Source of the DNA: JBMDXB01 sp048594975
GTDB taxonomy: Bacteria; Acidobacteriota; Vicinamibacteria; Vicinamibacterales; 2-12-FULL-66-21
Direction of reading: 5' to 3'
Length of the DNA stretch: 64,000 nt
Assembly: GCA_048594975.1 (NCBI GenBank)
Contig: JBMDXQ010000082.1
Span: 21,892-85,891 of the forward strand
Shown one piece after another: positions 7,356-16,783 of this stretch. The notes beneath the pieces were generated by a model that worked only from the letters and a program-made list of their open reading frames with translations, did not search any database and had not been told where the DNA came from. Position 1 is the first letter of the stretch; the number at the start of each line of letters is the position of its first letter. Made by a program: the position numbers and the translations under genes.

Positions 7356-8546
7356 ATGCAGAAGCACTCCTTCACCGCCGCGTTCGCCGCGGGCGTTCTC
7401 GTGCTCGCATCGCCGGCAACGGCGCAGGAGTCGCGCGCCGAGGTCATCGCCGCCGCGCAGGCCCGCAAGGCCTCGGAGCTGAAGCCGCGCGAGCCCACCG
7501 CCGCCGAGCGGTGGTTCGTCGCCCTGCGGCGCGAGTTCCTCGACGAGCCGTCCGGCCCGTATCCGTACTTCGAAAGCGTCTACAGCGGGGGCGGCTTCAC
7601 GCTCGGCGCCGGTTACCGCTCCTTCTTCGGCGATCGGACGCACTGGGACGTCAAGGGGCTCTATTCGATCAAGGGTTACAAGCTCATCGAGCTGAGCACC
7701 GACTCCTGGGGACACGCGCAGGGCCGGCTCGACCTGCACGCGCGCGCCGGCTGGCGCGACGCCACCCAGGTCGCCTATTACGGCCTCGGCATCGACAGCC
7801 GGGACGCGCCGGCGAACTTCGGGCTGCAGCAGGGGTACGCTGGCGGCGACCTGCGGGTCCGGCCGGGCGGCTACACCGTCTTCACCGTCGGCGCCACCTA
7901 CGAAGACTACTCGCTCGGCCCTGGGAGCGGCAGCACGCCCTCGATCGAGGAGGTGTTCACGCCCGAGACCGCGCCGGGACTGGGGGTGAGTCCGGCGTTC
8001 CTGCACACGATCGCGTCGGCCGGCATCGACTGGCGGCCCGCACCCGACTACGCGCGACGCGGCGGGCTCTACCAGGTCACCTATCACAACTACGCCGATC
8101 GGGACGACGTCCACAGCTTCGATCGCGTCGACGGCGAAATCGTCCAGCACATCCCGGTTCTTCGCGAGAACTGGGTCATCTCGCTGCACGGCCTCGTCCA
8201 GACCACGCTCGACGACGAGGACGAGGTGCCCTATTTCCTGCTGCCGTCGCTCGGCAGCGGCAGCACGCTGCGCGCGTATCCCAGCTGGCGCTACCGCGAT
8301 CGCCACAGCCTGCTGCTCACCGGCGAACTCCGCTGGATTCCCAGTCGCCTCGGCATCGACATGGCGCTGTTCTACGACATGGGCAAGGTCGCCCGGCGCT
8401 GGGACGAGCTGAGCCTCGACGGGTTGAAGAGCAACGTCGGCATCGGCGTTCGTTTCCACACCCCGCTAGCCACCCCGCTGCGAATCGAGCTGGCACACGG
8501 ACGCGAGGGCCTTCACCTGGTGTTCGCGGGGAGTGCCGCTTTCTGA
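7356..8546 (+). CDS. Outer-membrane beta-barrel (surface-antigen/BamA-type) protein
   Basis: A 396-residue protein with a signal peptide (about 1-22, ending ATAQE). The rest is alternating hydrophobic/polar beta-strands with aromatic girdles (for example GGGFTLGAGYRSFFG and HWDVKGLYSIKGYKLIEL). It includes LLTGELRWIPSRLGIDMALFYDMGKV and ends in a terminal Phe, the usual outer-membrane assembly signal. The C-terminal half looks like the Omp85/BamA barrel (bacterial surface antigen family). No POTRA domains are visible, so it is more likely a stand-alone barrel than an assembly factor. It follows the repeat protein by 20 bp and probably shares its transcript. Confidence 0.82.
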   Translation: MQKHSFTAAFAAGVLVLASPATAQESRAEVIAAAQARKASELKPREPTAAERWFVALRREFLDEPSGPYPYFESVYSGGGFTLGAGYRSFFGDRTHWDVKGLYSIKGYKLIELSTDSWGHAQGRLDLHARAGWRDATQVAYYGLGIDSRDAPANFGLQQGYAGGDLRVRPGGYTVFTVGATYEDYSLGPGSGSTPSIEEVFTPETAPGLGVSPAFLHTIASAGIDWRPAPDYARRGGLYQVTYHNYADRDDVHSFDRVDGEIVQHIPVLRENWVISLHGLVQTTLDDEDEVPYFLLPSLGSGSTLRAYPSWRYRDRHSLLLTGELRWIPSRLGIDMALFYDMGKVARRWDELSLDGLKSNVGIGVRFHTPLATPLRIELAHGREGLHLVFAGSAAF

Positions 8547-8562
8547 GGCGAGGACCCGTACC

Positions 8563-10227
8563 ATGACGAATCGCCGCCGTCTCGTGTCTTGCGTCGTGTG
8601 GTGCGGCTGCGCCGCCTTCCTCCTGTCGGCGGCGCCGCGCGGCGCGGCGCCGAGGTTCTACGGCGACGATCCCATCCCGCGCGAGCCGGAAACCCAGGAT
8701 GCGTCGCGGGTGCAGGAGTGGGACATCGACCTGTTCTGGGACCTGGCCGAAAACCTGTTCGGGCGGCCCGGCGATCCCGCTCCGAACGTGCGCGCGCAGA
8801 ACGTCAACACCGTCGACGAGGTGCCGGACTCGAGCTGGTTCACGAACCGGATCGGCACGCGCCCGCTGCCGATCGAAGAGCTGCAACGGGGACCGCTGAC
8901 GGGCAGCGGGCCCGAGCCCGGCACCTGGTCGGTGATCGCCTCGAAGCAGGCGGGGTTTGCCCCGGGCTTCACGATGCGCGACGGCAAGGGTGAGACCTGG
9001 TTCGTGTCGTTCGACGCGGCCGGGCATCCGGAAGCGGCGACCGGCGCCATTCTCGTCGCCAACAAGATCTTCTGGGCGCTCGGCTACTGGCAGGCGGAAA
9101 ACTATCTCGTGCGCATCCGCCCCGACCAGCTCGTCATCGCCGAGTCGGCCACCTTCACGCCCCCGTCGGGCAAGCGCCGGCGGCTGAAATCGGGCGACCT
9201 GGACGACGTTTTCCGGCGCTCCGACCGCGGGGCCGATGGGTCGTATCGCGCCGTCGCATCGCGTGCGCTCCCCGGACGCGTGCTCGGCGGCTTCCGCTAT
9301 TACGGCACCCGTCCCGACGACCCGAACGACCTCGTGCCACACGAGCACCGTCGCGAGCTGCGCGCCTTGAAGGTCTTCGGGGCGTGGACGAACCTCGTCG
9401 ACATGAAGGCCGGCAACACGCTCGACTCGCTCATCACCGAAAACGGCAAGGGGGTCGTGCGCCACTACCTGCAGGACGTGGGCTCCACGTTCGGCACCGG
9501 CGCCAACGGCCCGCGTGAATACGACGAGGGCTGGGAATACCTCTTCGACGGGAGACTCACACGCAACCGCCTCCTCACGATGGGCCTGTGGCTCGAACCG
9601 TGGCAGAAGGTGAAGTACGTCGAGACGCCGGCGATCGGGCGATTCGAGGGGGAGGCGTTCGTGCCGGAGGCCTGGAAACCACGCGTGCCGACGGCGGCAT
9701 TCCTGCGCGCGCGTGTCGACGACAGTTTCTGGGCCGCGCGCCGGGTGATGGCGTTTTCCGACGAGATGATCCACGCCGTGGTCGCAACCGGGCACTACTC
9801 CGACGAGTCCGCGGCGAAGTTGCTGGCCGACGTCCTGATTCAGCGCCGCGACAAGATCGGACGAGCGTACCTGACGGCGGTCACTCCGGCCGTGAACGTG
9901 GCCCTCGACGGCTCGGATACCTTGACCTTCGACAACGCCGCGGCGGCCGCAGGCGTCGCGGACGAACCGCCCGGCGGCTATGCCGTGACCTGGGCGCGGT
10001 ACGACAACGCCACCGACACGGCGGACCCGATGGCGTCGCCGACGCCGACCACGACGCGGCGCGCGAAGGCGCCGGCGCCGCTGCCGACCGCGCCGGGAAC
10101 GTTCGTCAAGGTGCAGATCGCCACGAGCAGGCAGGAGCCGACAGCCGTGGTCCCGGTGGACGTCTACTTCCGCCGGACCGGCAGCGGGTGGACGCTGGTC
10201 GGCATCGATCGGCTGCCCCGGCAGTGA
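8563..10227 (+). CDS. Exported protein with kinase-like catalytic motifs
   Basis: A 554-residue protein with an N-terminal signal (about 1-24). I recognise no named family. Residues 280-285 read D-M-K-A-G-N and residue 305 begins D-V-G. This reproduces the protein-kinase catalytic loop D-x-K-x-x-N followed by a DFG-like metal-binding motif. Upstream, TWFVSFD and a helix starting PEAATGAILV sit where an N-lobe strand and helix C would be, but the expected ATP-binding Lys is Ser in VSFD. A secreted atypical kinase or pseudokinase is therefore possible, not shown. The C-terminal quarter holds a Pro/Thr/Ala-rich linker and a beta-rich end. ATG 8563 begins the signal peptide; the upstream extension overlaps the previous gene. 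Confidence 0.75.
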   Translation: MTNRRRLVSCVVWCGCAAFLLSAAPRGAAPRFYGDDPIPREPETQDASRVQEWDIDLFWDLAENLFGRPGDPAPNVRAQNVNTVDEVPDSSWFTNRIGTRPLPIEELQRGPLTGSGPEPGTWSVIASKQAGFAPGFTMRDGKGETWFVSFDAAGHPEAATGAILVANKIFWALGYWQAENYLVRIRPDQLVIAESATFTPPSGKRRRLKSGDLDDVFRRSDRGADGSYRAVASRALPGRVLGGFRYYGTRPDDPNDLVPHEHRRELRALKVFGAWTNLVDMKAGNTLDSLITENGKGVVRHYLQDVGSTFGTGANGPREYDEGWEYLFDGRLTRNRLLTMGLWLEPWQKVKYVETPAIGRFEGEAFVPEAWKPRVPTAAFLRARVDDSFWAARRVMAFSDEMIHAVVATGHYSDESAAKLLADVLIQRRDKIGRAYLTAVTPAVNVALDGSDTLTFDNAAAAAGVADEPPGGYAVTWARYDNATDTADPMASPTPTTTRRAKAPAPLPTAPGTFVKVQIATSRQEPTAVVPVDVYFRRTGSGWTLVGIDRLPRQ

Positions 10228-10263
10228 CGGCAGGACGATCAACAACCGCGGAGAGGAGGATCC

Positions 10264-10887
10264 GTGAAGAGCTGGCTCGCGTTTGCCGCGGCGCTACTCG
10301 CCCCGATGGCGGTCATGTCCGGCGCACCCGCCGCCGTCCCGCAGTCGATCGAAGGCGCATTGCCGACTCCCCTGCGGCTGTCGGCGTTCGCCGTGAACAT
10401 GAGCACGGTCGCGACGGGGACGACGGCCGTGATGGACATTCGAATCACGCGCTGGTCCACCGCCGCCGAACGCGAGCGGTTGATCACTGCGGCGATCGAG
10501 AAGGGGCAGGACGCGTTGCTGCGCAGCCTGCAGAAGATGCCGGATCACGGGCGCCTCAGCATTCCCGGCTGGCGGGGACCGGATCCGCACAACGCCCGGC
10601 TCGGCTGGGAGTTGCGCTATGCCGTGGCGACGCCGGGAGAGGACGGCGGCCACCGGATCGCCATTGCGACCGACCGCTACATCGGCATGTGGGAAGCGCG
10701 AAACCGGCCGCGCACGATCGATTATCCCTTCACCCTCATCGACATCCGGCTCGACGGGAACGGCCGCGGCGTCGGCAAGATGGCCGTGGCCACGAAGATC
10801 GAGTTCAACAAGAAGAAGCAGGAGATGGTGCTCGAGAACTATGCGTCCGAGCCGGTCAGGCTCAACGAGGTCAAAATTGAGAAGTAG
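10264..10887 (+). CDS. Exported protein, function unknown
   Basis: A 207-residue protein starting at GTG 10264 with a strong ribosome site (GAGAGGAGG, five bases upstream) and a signal peptide (about 1-22). The mature part looks mixed alpha/beta, with paired strands such as GWELRYAVATPG and IDYPFTLIDIRLDGNGRG. No family is recognised. It sits 36 bp after the kinase-like gene and its end overlaps the likely start of the DUF4136 gene, so it belongs to the run 7356-18160. Confidence 0.78.
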   Translation: MKSWLAFAAALLAPMAVMSGAPAAVPQSIEGALPTPLRLSAFAVNMSTVATGTTAVMDIRITRWSTAAERERLITAAIEKGQDALLRSLQKMPDHGRLSIPGWRGPDPHNARLGWELRYAVATPGEDGGHRIAIATDRYIGMWEARNRPRTIDYPFTLIDIRLDGNGRGVGKMAVATKIEFNKKKQEMVLENYASEPVRLNEVKIEK

Positions 10888-11512
10888 CGGCTCACGTCGT
10901 TTGGCTGGCGTGCACCCACGGCTGGTGCCCGTGCTGGCGGCCGTGGCACTGGTCGGACTCGCCGGCACGGTCGGCGCGCAGAAGCTCGAGGTCAAGGTCG
11001 ACCGCGATCCGAAGGCGGACTTCGAGACGATCAAGACCTATGCGTGGCTGCCGCCGCCACCGCTCGTCCAGAACGTCGCCCCCGACGCCACGAGCAATCC
11101 GACGCTCAGCGACGAAGCGCTCCGCCCGCACATCGTCGCGGCCGTGGATCGCCAGCTGACGGCGCGCGGGCTGACGAAAATCGACGACCGGGATGCCGCG
11201 GACGTCCACGTCGCCTATTTTGCCGCGCTCACGACCGGCATGACGCAGACGTATCTGGGCGAGTACTACGGCTACGTCACGGGGTTTGCCTCGGTCTTCC
11301 TGCCTGGCGGCGCCCCCAGCACGTCGACGAGGGTTCACGAGAAAGGCACCGTCATCGTCGACATCGTGCAGCGTTCCTCGAAGCGCGCGATCTGGCGCGG
11401 CTCGGTGATCACACGGATCAATCAGGAGCACACGCTGGAAAAACGCATCGAGCGCATCCACGAGGGCGCCGAGCGGATCTTCCGGCAGTTCCCGATTCGG
11501 CCGAAGCAGTAG
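10877..11512 (+). CDS. DUF4136 exported protein (second copy)
   Basis: A 211-residue DUF4136 protein. It has the family pattern KADFETIKTYAWL, a helix with LRPHIVAAVDRQLTARGL, ADVHVAYFAAL, a Tyr/Gly loop, GTVIVDIVQRSSKRAIWRGS, and a C-terminal helix ending RIFRQFPIRPKQ. I chose TTG 10877 because it gives a basic n-region before the signal peptide and has GAGG six bases upstream; GTG 10910 is a shorter alternative. It overlaps the preceding gene by 11 bases. It is only distantly similar to the copy at 3608-4162. Confidence 0.85.
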   Translation: MRSSGSRRLAGVHPRLVPVLAAVALVGLAGTVGAQKLEVKVDRDPKADFETIKTYAWLPPPPLVQNVAPDATSNPTLSDEALRPHIVAAVDRQLTARGLTKIDDRDAADVHVAYFAALTTGMTQTYLGEYYGYVTGFASVFLPGGAPSTSTRVHEKGTVIVDIVQRSSKRAIWRGSVITRINQEHTLEKRIERIHEGAERIFRQFPIRPKQ

Positions 11513-11522
11513 GGTCATCACC

Positions 11523-13220
11523 ATGTCCCGGCGCGTTCTCCTGCTCGCCGCGACGCTTGCGATCGGGTTCCCCGGGTGGACCGCGGGACAGACGCCGGCG
11601 GCCGCCCCCGGCGGCGATGCGTTTGCGGTGGCGGTTGCGCAAGCGGCCAGAACGGCCGTCGTCGCCGACCCGCCGGCGACGCTCGTGTACGCAAACCGTG
11701 CGATCGTCACGCTGCGCGGTACGATCCTGGCGCGCCGGCCGGCGGAGCGCGTCGCCGCGGCGATCGCGCAGCTCGATCGGCTCGTCGACGAGGACCCCAC
11801 CGCTCCCGTGACGACGCGCCCGTACCCCGAGGCCATCGTCCTGGTCATGGGGGCGCGCCCGGTGCTGGTGATATTCCCGGCTGACGTCGACACCCTGGGC
11901 GGCGAGACGCTCGAATCGGCCGCGACCGGCGCGGCCGCGAGGCTGCAGACCGCATTCCAGGAAGCGGTCGAGATCCGTACCCCGGCCAGGCTCCTGCGCC
12001 CGCTGCTCGTCGCGCTCGCGGCCACCGCGCTCTACGTCATCGGCCTCTGGGTCCTGATCAGGATGGATCGGCGAGTCGCCGACCGTGTCAGCCGCGCCGC
12101 CGAACGCCGGCTCCTGATGCTTCCCGGCGGCGAGATCATGGTCGGGGTCGCGCACGCGCCGGTCTACGTGCGCCGGCTGTTCAGGCTGGCGGCGGTGATC
12201 CTCGGCCTGTCGCTGACCTACGCGTGGCTCGCCGTGGTGCTGCGCCGGTTTCCTTACACGCGGCCGTGGGGCGAATCGCTGCGATCCGGCCTCTTCTCGG
12301 CGGTCGCGTCCGCAGGGGGCGTGATGCTCGACCAGCTGCCCAACCTGCTCACCGTGCTGGCCATCGTCGTGATCACGCGGTTCGTGGCGCGGCTGACGAC
12401 GCTGGCGTTCCATGCCGTCGAGGAGGGCCGCGTCACGCTTCCCGGAATTTATCCGGAAACCACGCAGCCGACCCGGCGGATCGCCGTCGCGGTGCTCTGG
12501 ATGTTCGCGCTCGTCGTCTCCTACAAGTACCTGCCCGGCAGCGACTCGGAGGTGTTCAAGGGCGTGAGCGTGTTCGTCGGGCTGATCGTGTCGCTCGGAT
12601 CCACCGGCGTCATGAACCAGGTGATGAGCGGCCTGATGATCACCTACTCGCGCGCGCTGCGGGCGGGCGACTTCGTCAAGTTGGGGGAGGTGGAAGGGAC
12701 GGTCGTCCACCTCGGCACGCTCTCCACCAAGATCAGGAACGCCCGCAACGAGGAGATCACGATCCCGAACGCGATCGTCATTTCGCACGCGGCTACCAAC
12801 TACTCGCGGCACGCCCAGGAAGGGGTGTTTGCGCCGACGTCGCTGACGATCGGCTACGACGTGCCGTGGCGCCAGGTGTATGCGCTGCTGCTGCTCGCGG
12901 CGGAGCGTACCCCGGGCGTGAGGCAGGCGCCCAAGCCGGTCGTGCTGCAGACGGGGCTGTGCGACTTCTACGTGCAGTACACGCTGCTCGTCTGCATCGA
13001 TCAGCCGCACCGGCGGTACTTCACGCTCGACGCGCTGCACGCCAACATCCAGGACGCCTTCAACGAGTACGGCGTCCAGATCATGTCGCCGAACTACGAG
13101 GCCGATCCGAGCGGGCCGAAGGTCGTGCCGCCGAGCCGGTGGTACAGCGCGCCGGCAGTCGCCCCGCAGGACGAGGAATCCCGGCGCGACGCGGCGAAAG
13201 CCGCGGCGGGTGGCGGATGA
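11523..13220 (+). CDS. MscS-family mechanosensitive ion channel
   Basis: A 565-residue inner-membrane channel. A signal-like N-terminus and a periplasmic stretch (about 1-155) precede several membrane segments, with the MscS core from about 345. The pore helix and beta domain read VSLGSTGVMNQVMSGLMITYSRALRAGDFVKLG, GTVVHLGTLSTKIRNARNEEITIPNA and SHAATNYS, followed by the alpha/beta C-terminal domain. Known relatives open under membrane tension to release small solutes on osmotic downshift. It overlaps the next gene by four bases (ATGA at 13217), coupling it to a solute transporter fusion. Confidence 0.93.
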   Translation: MSRRVLLLAATLAIGFPGWTAGQTPAAAPGGDAFAVAVAQAARTAVVADPPATLVYANRAIVTLRGTILARRPAERVAAAIAQLDRLVDEDPTAPVTTRPYPEAIVLVMGARPVLVIFPADVDTLGGETLESAATGAAARLQTAFQEAVEIRTPARLLRPLLVALAATALYVIGLWVLIRMDRRVADRVSRAAERRLLMLPGGEIMVGVAHAPVYVRRLFRLAAVILGLSLTYAWLAVVLRRFPYTRPWGESLRSGLFSAVASAGGVMLDQLPNLLTVLAIVVITRFVARLTTLAFHAVEEGRVTLPGIYPETTQPTRRIAVAVLWMFALVVSYKYLPGSDSEVFKGVSVFVGLIVSLGSTGVMNQVMSGLMITYSRALRAGDFVKLGEVEGTVVHLGTLSTKIRNARNEEITIPNAIVISHAATNYSRHAQEGVFAPTSLTIGYDVPWRQVYALLLLAAERTPGVRQAPKPVVLQTGLCDFYVQYTLLVCIDQPHRRYFTLDALHANIQDAFNEYGVQIMSPNYEADPSGPKVVPPSRWYSAPAVAPQDEESRRDAAKAAAGGG

Positions 13221-15394
13221 CCGCGCCCGCGGGCGGCCGCGCGCGGCGCCCGCCGTCCTTCTCGGCGCGGATTCTCGCCGGGCTGGCCGCGGGGATCGGG
13301 GTCGGGCTCGTCCTGGGGGAGCGCGCGGCGGCGCTGCAGTGGGCGGCCGACGGGTTCGTGAAGCTGCTGCAGATGACCGTCCTGCCCTACGTCACGCTGT
13401 CCATCATCGGCAGCCTGGGCAAGCTGCAGCGCGACGAGACGCGCGCGCTGGCGTGGCGCGGCGGGGCGATCCTGGCCGGCATCTGGCTGATCGCGCTGGC
13501 CTTCGCGCTGCTCATTCCGCTCACCTTCCCCGCGTCCGAGAGCGCGGCGTTCTTCAGCACCACGCTGGTCGAGCGGCGCCCGCCGTTCAACTTCGTCGAT
13601 CTCTACATTCCGGCCAATCCGTTCCACTCGCTCGCCAACAACATCGTCCCTGCCGTCGTGCTGTTCTCCGTGATCGTCGGCGTGGCGCTGATTGGCGTGC
13701 GCCGGAAACACGTGCTGCTCGACGTTCTGGGCGTCGCGAGCGAGGCACTGTCCCGCGTCACCCGCTTCGTCGTGCGGCTGACGCCGTACGGCCTCTTCGC
13801 GATCGCGGCCGTGACCGCCGGCACGCTCAGCCTGGAGCAGATCGGCCGTCTGCAGGTCTACCTCGTCGCCTACGTCCTGGTGGCGCTGCTGCTGGCGCTA
13901 TGGGTGCTGCCTGCCCTGGTGGCGGCGCTCACCCCCATTCCCATGCGCGAGCTCTTCTCGCGCAACCGCGACGCGCTCATCACCGCCTTCGTTGCCGGCG
14001 ATCTGTTCATCGTGCTGCCGGTCCTGATTGCCGCCAGCCGCACGCTCATCGAGACCTACGCGCCGAACGGGCCGCACGGCTCGGATCTGCCGGACGTCGT
14101 CGTTCCAGCCTCGTTCAACTTCCCGCATGCCGGCAAGTTGCTGTCGATCAGCTTCGTGCTGTTTGCCGGGTGGTTCGCCGACGCGGCGGTTCCGCTGCTC
14201 GAGTACCCGCGTCTGGCGCTGACCGCCATCGTGACGTTCTTCGGCAGCCTCAACGTCGCCGTGCCGTTCCTGCTCGATCAGTTCCGCATTCCGAGCGACA
14301 CGTTTCAGCTGTTCCTCGCCAGCGGCGTCATCAACTCGCGCTTCGGCACGCTCGTCGCAGCTATGCACACGCTCGTCGTGGCACTGCTCGTGACCTGCGC
14401 CATGACCGGCGCGCTGCGCTGGGACTCGCGGCGTGTCCTGCGCTATGCCACCGTGACCGCCGCGCTCACCGTCGCGACGATTGGCGGCGCGCGCCTCCTC
14501 TTCGCGTCGGTGATGCAGCAGCCGTACACGAAGGACCAGGTCCTGGCGAGCATGCAGCTGCTGCATCGGCCCATCGCAGCGGTCGTCCACCGCCAGGCCG
14601 CGCCGCCGCCCGCGCCGCGCGGTGCCACCGCCCTCGAGGACATCCGCGCGCGCGGCGCCCTCCGGGTGGGGTACCTGCCCGACTCGCTGCCATTCGCGTT
14701 CTTCAATGCCCGCGGCGATCTCGTCGGCTTCGACGTGGAACTGGCGCACCGGCTCGCCGCCGGGTTGAACGTCGGACTCGAGTTCGTACCGCTCCAGCGC
14801 GACACGCTGGCGGAGCGGCTGGAGGCCGGGTACTGCGACATCGTGATGTCCGGCGTCGCCGTGACCCCGGACCGGGCCGACCGGCTGCTGTTCTCGGCGT
14901 CGTACCTCGATGAAACGCTGGCCCTCGTCACCCGCGACGAGAACCGTGCGCGGTTCGACACCTGGAGGTCGATCCGGTCGGCGCGGCCGCTGACCATCGC
15001 GGTACCGGACGTCCCCTACTATGTCGAGGCCATCCGCGAGCGGGTTCCCGGCGCCACCATCCGGAGCGTCGACGACGTCCGGACGTTGCTGGCGGCGGGG
15101 GCCGAAGATGTCGACGCGCTGGCACTGCCCGCGGAGCGCGGCTCCGCGTGGACGCTGCTGTTCCCGCGTTTCACCGTGGTCGTGCCGGGTCCGGGCACCA
15201 TTCGCATGCCGCTCGCCTACCCGCTCGCCCGCCACGATGGCGCGCTGGCCGGCGTGATCAACGCCTGGATCGAGCTCAAGCGGAAGGACGGGACGATCGA
15301 CGCGTTGTATGACTACTGGATCCTGGGCCGAGGCACAGAGGAGCGGACCCCCCGCTGGTCGATCGCGCGCAACGTGCTGCACTGGATCGATTGA
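13217..15394 (+). CDS. Dicarboxylate/amino-acid symporter fused to a solute-binding domain
   Basis: A 725-residue fusion. Residues about 12-410 are a DAACS/GltP-type cation symporter (FVKLLQMTVLPYVTLSIIGSLGKL, then re-entrant and core helices with SFNFPHAGKL). An extra hydrophobic helix (about 418-440) follows, and residues about 470-690 form a family 3 extracellular solute-binding domain (LEDIRARGALRVGYLPDSLPFAF, GFDVELAHRLAAGL, CDIVMSGVAVTPDRADRLLFSASYLDETLALVTRDE). The extra helix would place the binding domain in the periplasm, next to the transporter. Acidic amino acids or dicarboxylates are the likely ligands, by family only. The frame is open far upstream, but ATG 13217 is the only start consistent with the symporter N-terminus. 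Confidence 0.9.
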   Translation: MTAPAGGRARRPPSFSARILAGLAAGIGVGLVLGERAAALQWAADGFVKLLQMTVLPYVTLSIIGSLGKLQRDETRALAWRGGAILAGIWLIALAFALLIPLTFPASESAAFFSTTLVERRPPFNFVDLYIPANPFHSLANNIVPAVVLFSVIVGVALIGVRRKHVLLDVLGVASEALSRVTRFVVRLTPYGLFAIAAVTAGTLSLEQIGRLQVYLVAYVLVALLLALWVLPALVAALTPIPMRELFSRNRDALITAFVAGDLFIVLPVLIAASRTLIETYAPNGPHGSDLPDVVVPASFNFPHAGKLLSISFVLFAGWFADAAVPLLEYPRLALTAIVTFFGSLNVAVPFLLDQFRIPSDTFQLFLASGVINSRFGTLVAAMHTLVVALLVTCAMTGALRWDSRRVLRYATVTAALTVATIGGARLLFASVMQQPYTKDQVLASMQLLHRPIAAVVHRQAAPPPAPRGATALEDIRARGALRVGYLPDSLPFAFFNARGDLVGFDVELAHRLAAGLNVGLEFVPLQRDTLAERLEAGYCDIVMSGVAVTPDRADRLLFSASYLDETLALVTRDENRARFDTWRSIRSARPLTIAVPDVPYYVEAIRERVPGATIRSVDDVRTLLAAGAEDVDALALPAERGSAWTLLFPRFTVVVPGPGTIRMPLAYPLARHDGALAGVINAWIELKRKDGTIDALYDYWILGRGTEERTPRWSIARNVLHWID

Positions 15395-15412
15395 GGGGGT
15401 TTGGAGAACCCG

Positions 15413-16759
15413 ATGATGGTGCCTTCCGCCGACGACCGGAGCCGGCTCGACCGCTGGCTCGGCCTGTTTGCCGACGTGCGCCCGGGCGAGGGCCGGGCGG
15501 CGGTGCTCTTCGCCGTGAACGTCTTCCTCATCCTGATGGCGTACTACGCGCTCAAACCGGTGCGCGAGGCGTTAATCCTCGGCGAGGGCTCCGCGGAGCT
15601 GAAGAGCTACCTGTCGGCGTTTCAGGTCATCCTGCTGGCGGTGCTCGTACCGGCCTACGGCGGCCTCGTGTCGCGCCTGCCGCGCATACGGTTGATCAAC
15701 GTCGTCACCGGGTTCTTCGCCGCGTGCCTCCTCGCGTTCTTCGTGGCTGCCCAGGCCGGCCTGCGCATCGCGATCCCGTTCTTTCTCTGGATCGGCATCT
15801 TCAACCTGATGATCGTCGCCCAGTTCTGGTCGTTCGCCAACGACGTCTACACACGCGAGGAGGGCGAGCGCCTGTTTGCGATCGTCGGTTTTGGCGCCTC
15901 ACTGGGTGCCGTGGTCGGCGCGCGAGTCGCCGATCGGCTCATCGAACCGCTCGGCATCAACGTCCTTCTGCTCCTCGGCGGCGTCCTGCTCGTCGGCCAG
16001 GCGCTCCTCACCAATCACCTCGATCGCTCGTCGCGAGGACGCCGCCGGCCGACGGCACCGCCGCGTGGCGGCGGCGACCGTCGATCCGGGGGTCCGAGCG
16101 CGTTCACGATGGTGTTCAAGAGCCGCTATCTGCTGTTCATCGCCCTCATGTTGATGCTGCTCAACCTGGTGAACACGACGGGCGAGTACATCCTCGGAAC
16201 CATCGTCGAAGACACGGCCGGGCGGATGGTCGCCGAGGGGCGCGCCGGCGGGCTGTCGGAACAGCAGATCATCGGGGACTTCTACTCGAAGTACTTCACG
16301 CTGGTGAACATCCTCGGTCTCGTGCTGCAGCTGTTCGTGGTGTCGCGCATCGTCAAGCATCTGGGCGTGCGGATCGCGGTGCTGATCCTGCCGCTCCTCT
16401 CGCTCGGTGCCTACAACGTGCTCATGTTCTACCCCGTGCTGCTGGCGGTGTTGGGAGCGAAGGTGCTCGAGAACTCGACGGACTATTCGCTGAACAACAC
16501 GATCCGCAACATGCTGTTCCTGCCGTGCACGTACGAAGAGAAGTTCAAGGCCAAGCAGGCCATCGACTCGTTCTTCGTGCGAAGCGGCGACGTGCTGTCC
16601 GCGCTGCTCGTGCTGGCAGGCACGAGCCTGATGGCGCTGCCGCCGCGGGGGTTCGCGGCGGTGAACGCCGTGCTCGTGGTCGTCTGGCTGGTGCTGGCGT
16701 GGTACGTGGGCCGGACCTATGCCGCGATTGCGCCGCGCATCGAGCCGGCAGCAGCGTGA
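15413..16759 (+). CDS. NTP/NDP exchange (Tlc/Npt-family) transporter
   Basis: About 448 residues and roughly 10-12 membrane segments. The opening AVLFAVNVFLILMAYYALKPVREALIL is typical of the ATP/ADP translocase (Tlc/Npt) superfamily, as are QFWSFANDVYTREEGERLFAIVGFGASLGA and YSLNNTIRNMLFLPCTYEEKFKAKQAIDSF. Classical members exchange nucleotides in obligate intracellular bacteria and plastids; free-living homologues exist with unclear substrates. ATG 15413 has GGAG six bases upstream; TTG 15401 is an alternative. It follows the symporter fusion by 18 bp and so is probably in its operon. Confidence 0.88.
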   Translation: MMVPSADDRSRLDRWLGLFADVRPGEGRAAVLFAVNVFLILMAYYALKPVREALILGEGSAELKSYLSAFQVILLAVLVPAYGGLVSRLPRIRLINVVTGFFAACLLAFFVAAQAGLRIAIPFFLWIGIFNLMIVAQFWSFANDVYTREEGERLFAIVGFGASLGAVVGARVADRLIEPLGINVLLLLGGVLLVGQALLTNHLDRSSRGRRRPTAPPRGGGDRRSGGPSAFTMVFKSRYLLFIALMLMLLNLVNTTGEYILGTIVEDTAGRMVAEGRAGGLSEQQIIGDFYSKYFTLVNILGLVLQLFVVSRIVKHLGVRIAVLILPLLSLGAYNVLMFYPVLLAVLGAKVLENSTDYSLNNTIRNMLFLPCTYEEKFKAKQAIDSFFVRSGDVLSALLVLAGTSLMALPPRGFAAVNAVLVVVWLVLAWYVGRTYAAIAPRIEPAAA

Positions 16760-16783
16760 GGAGTCGTCTCGTCGAGGTGTGAC

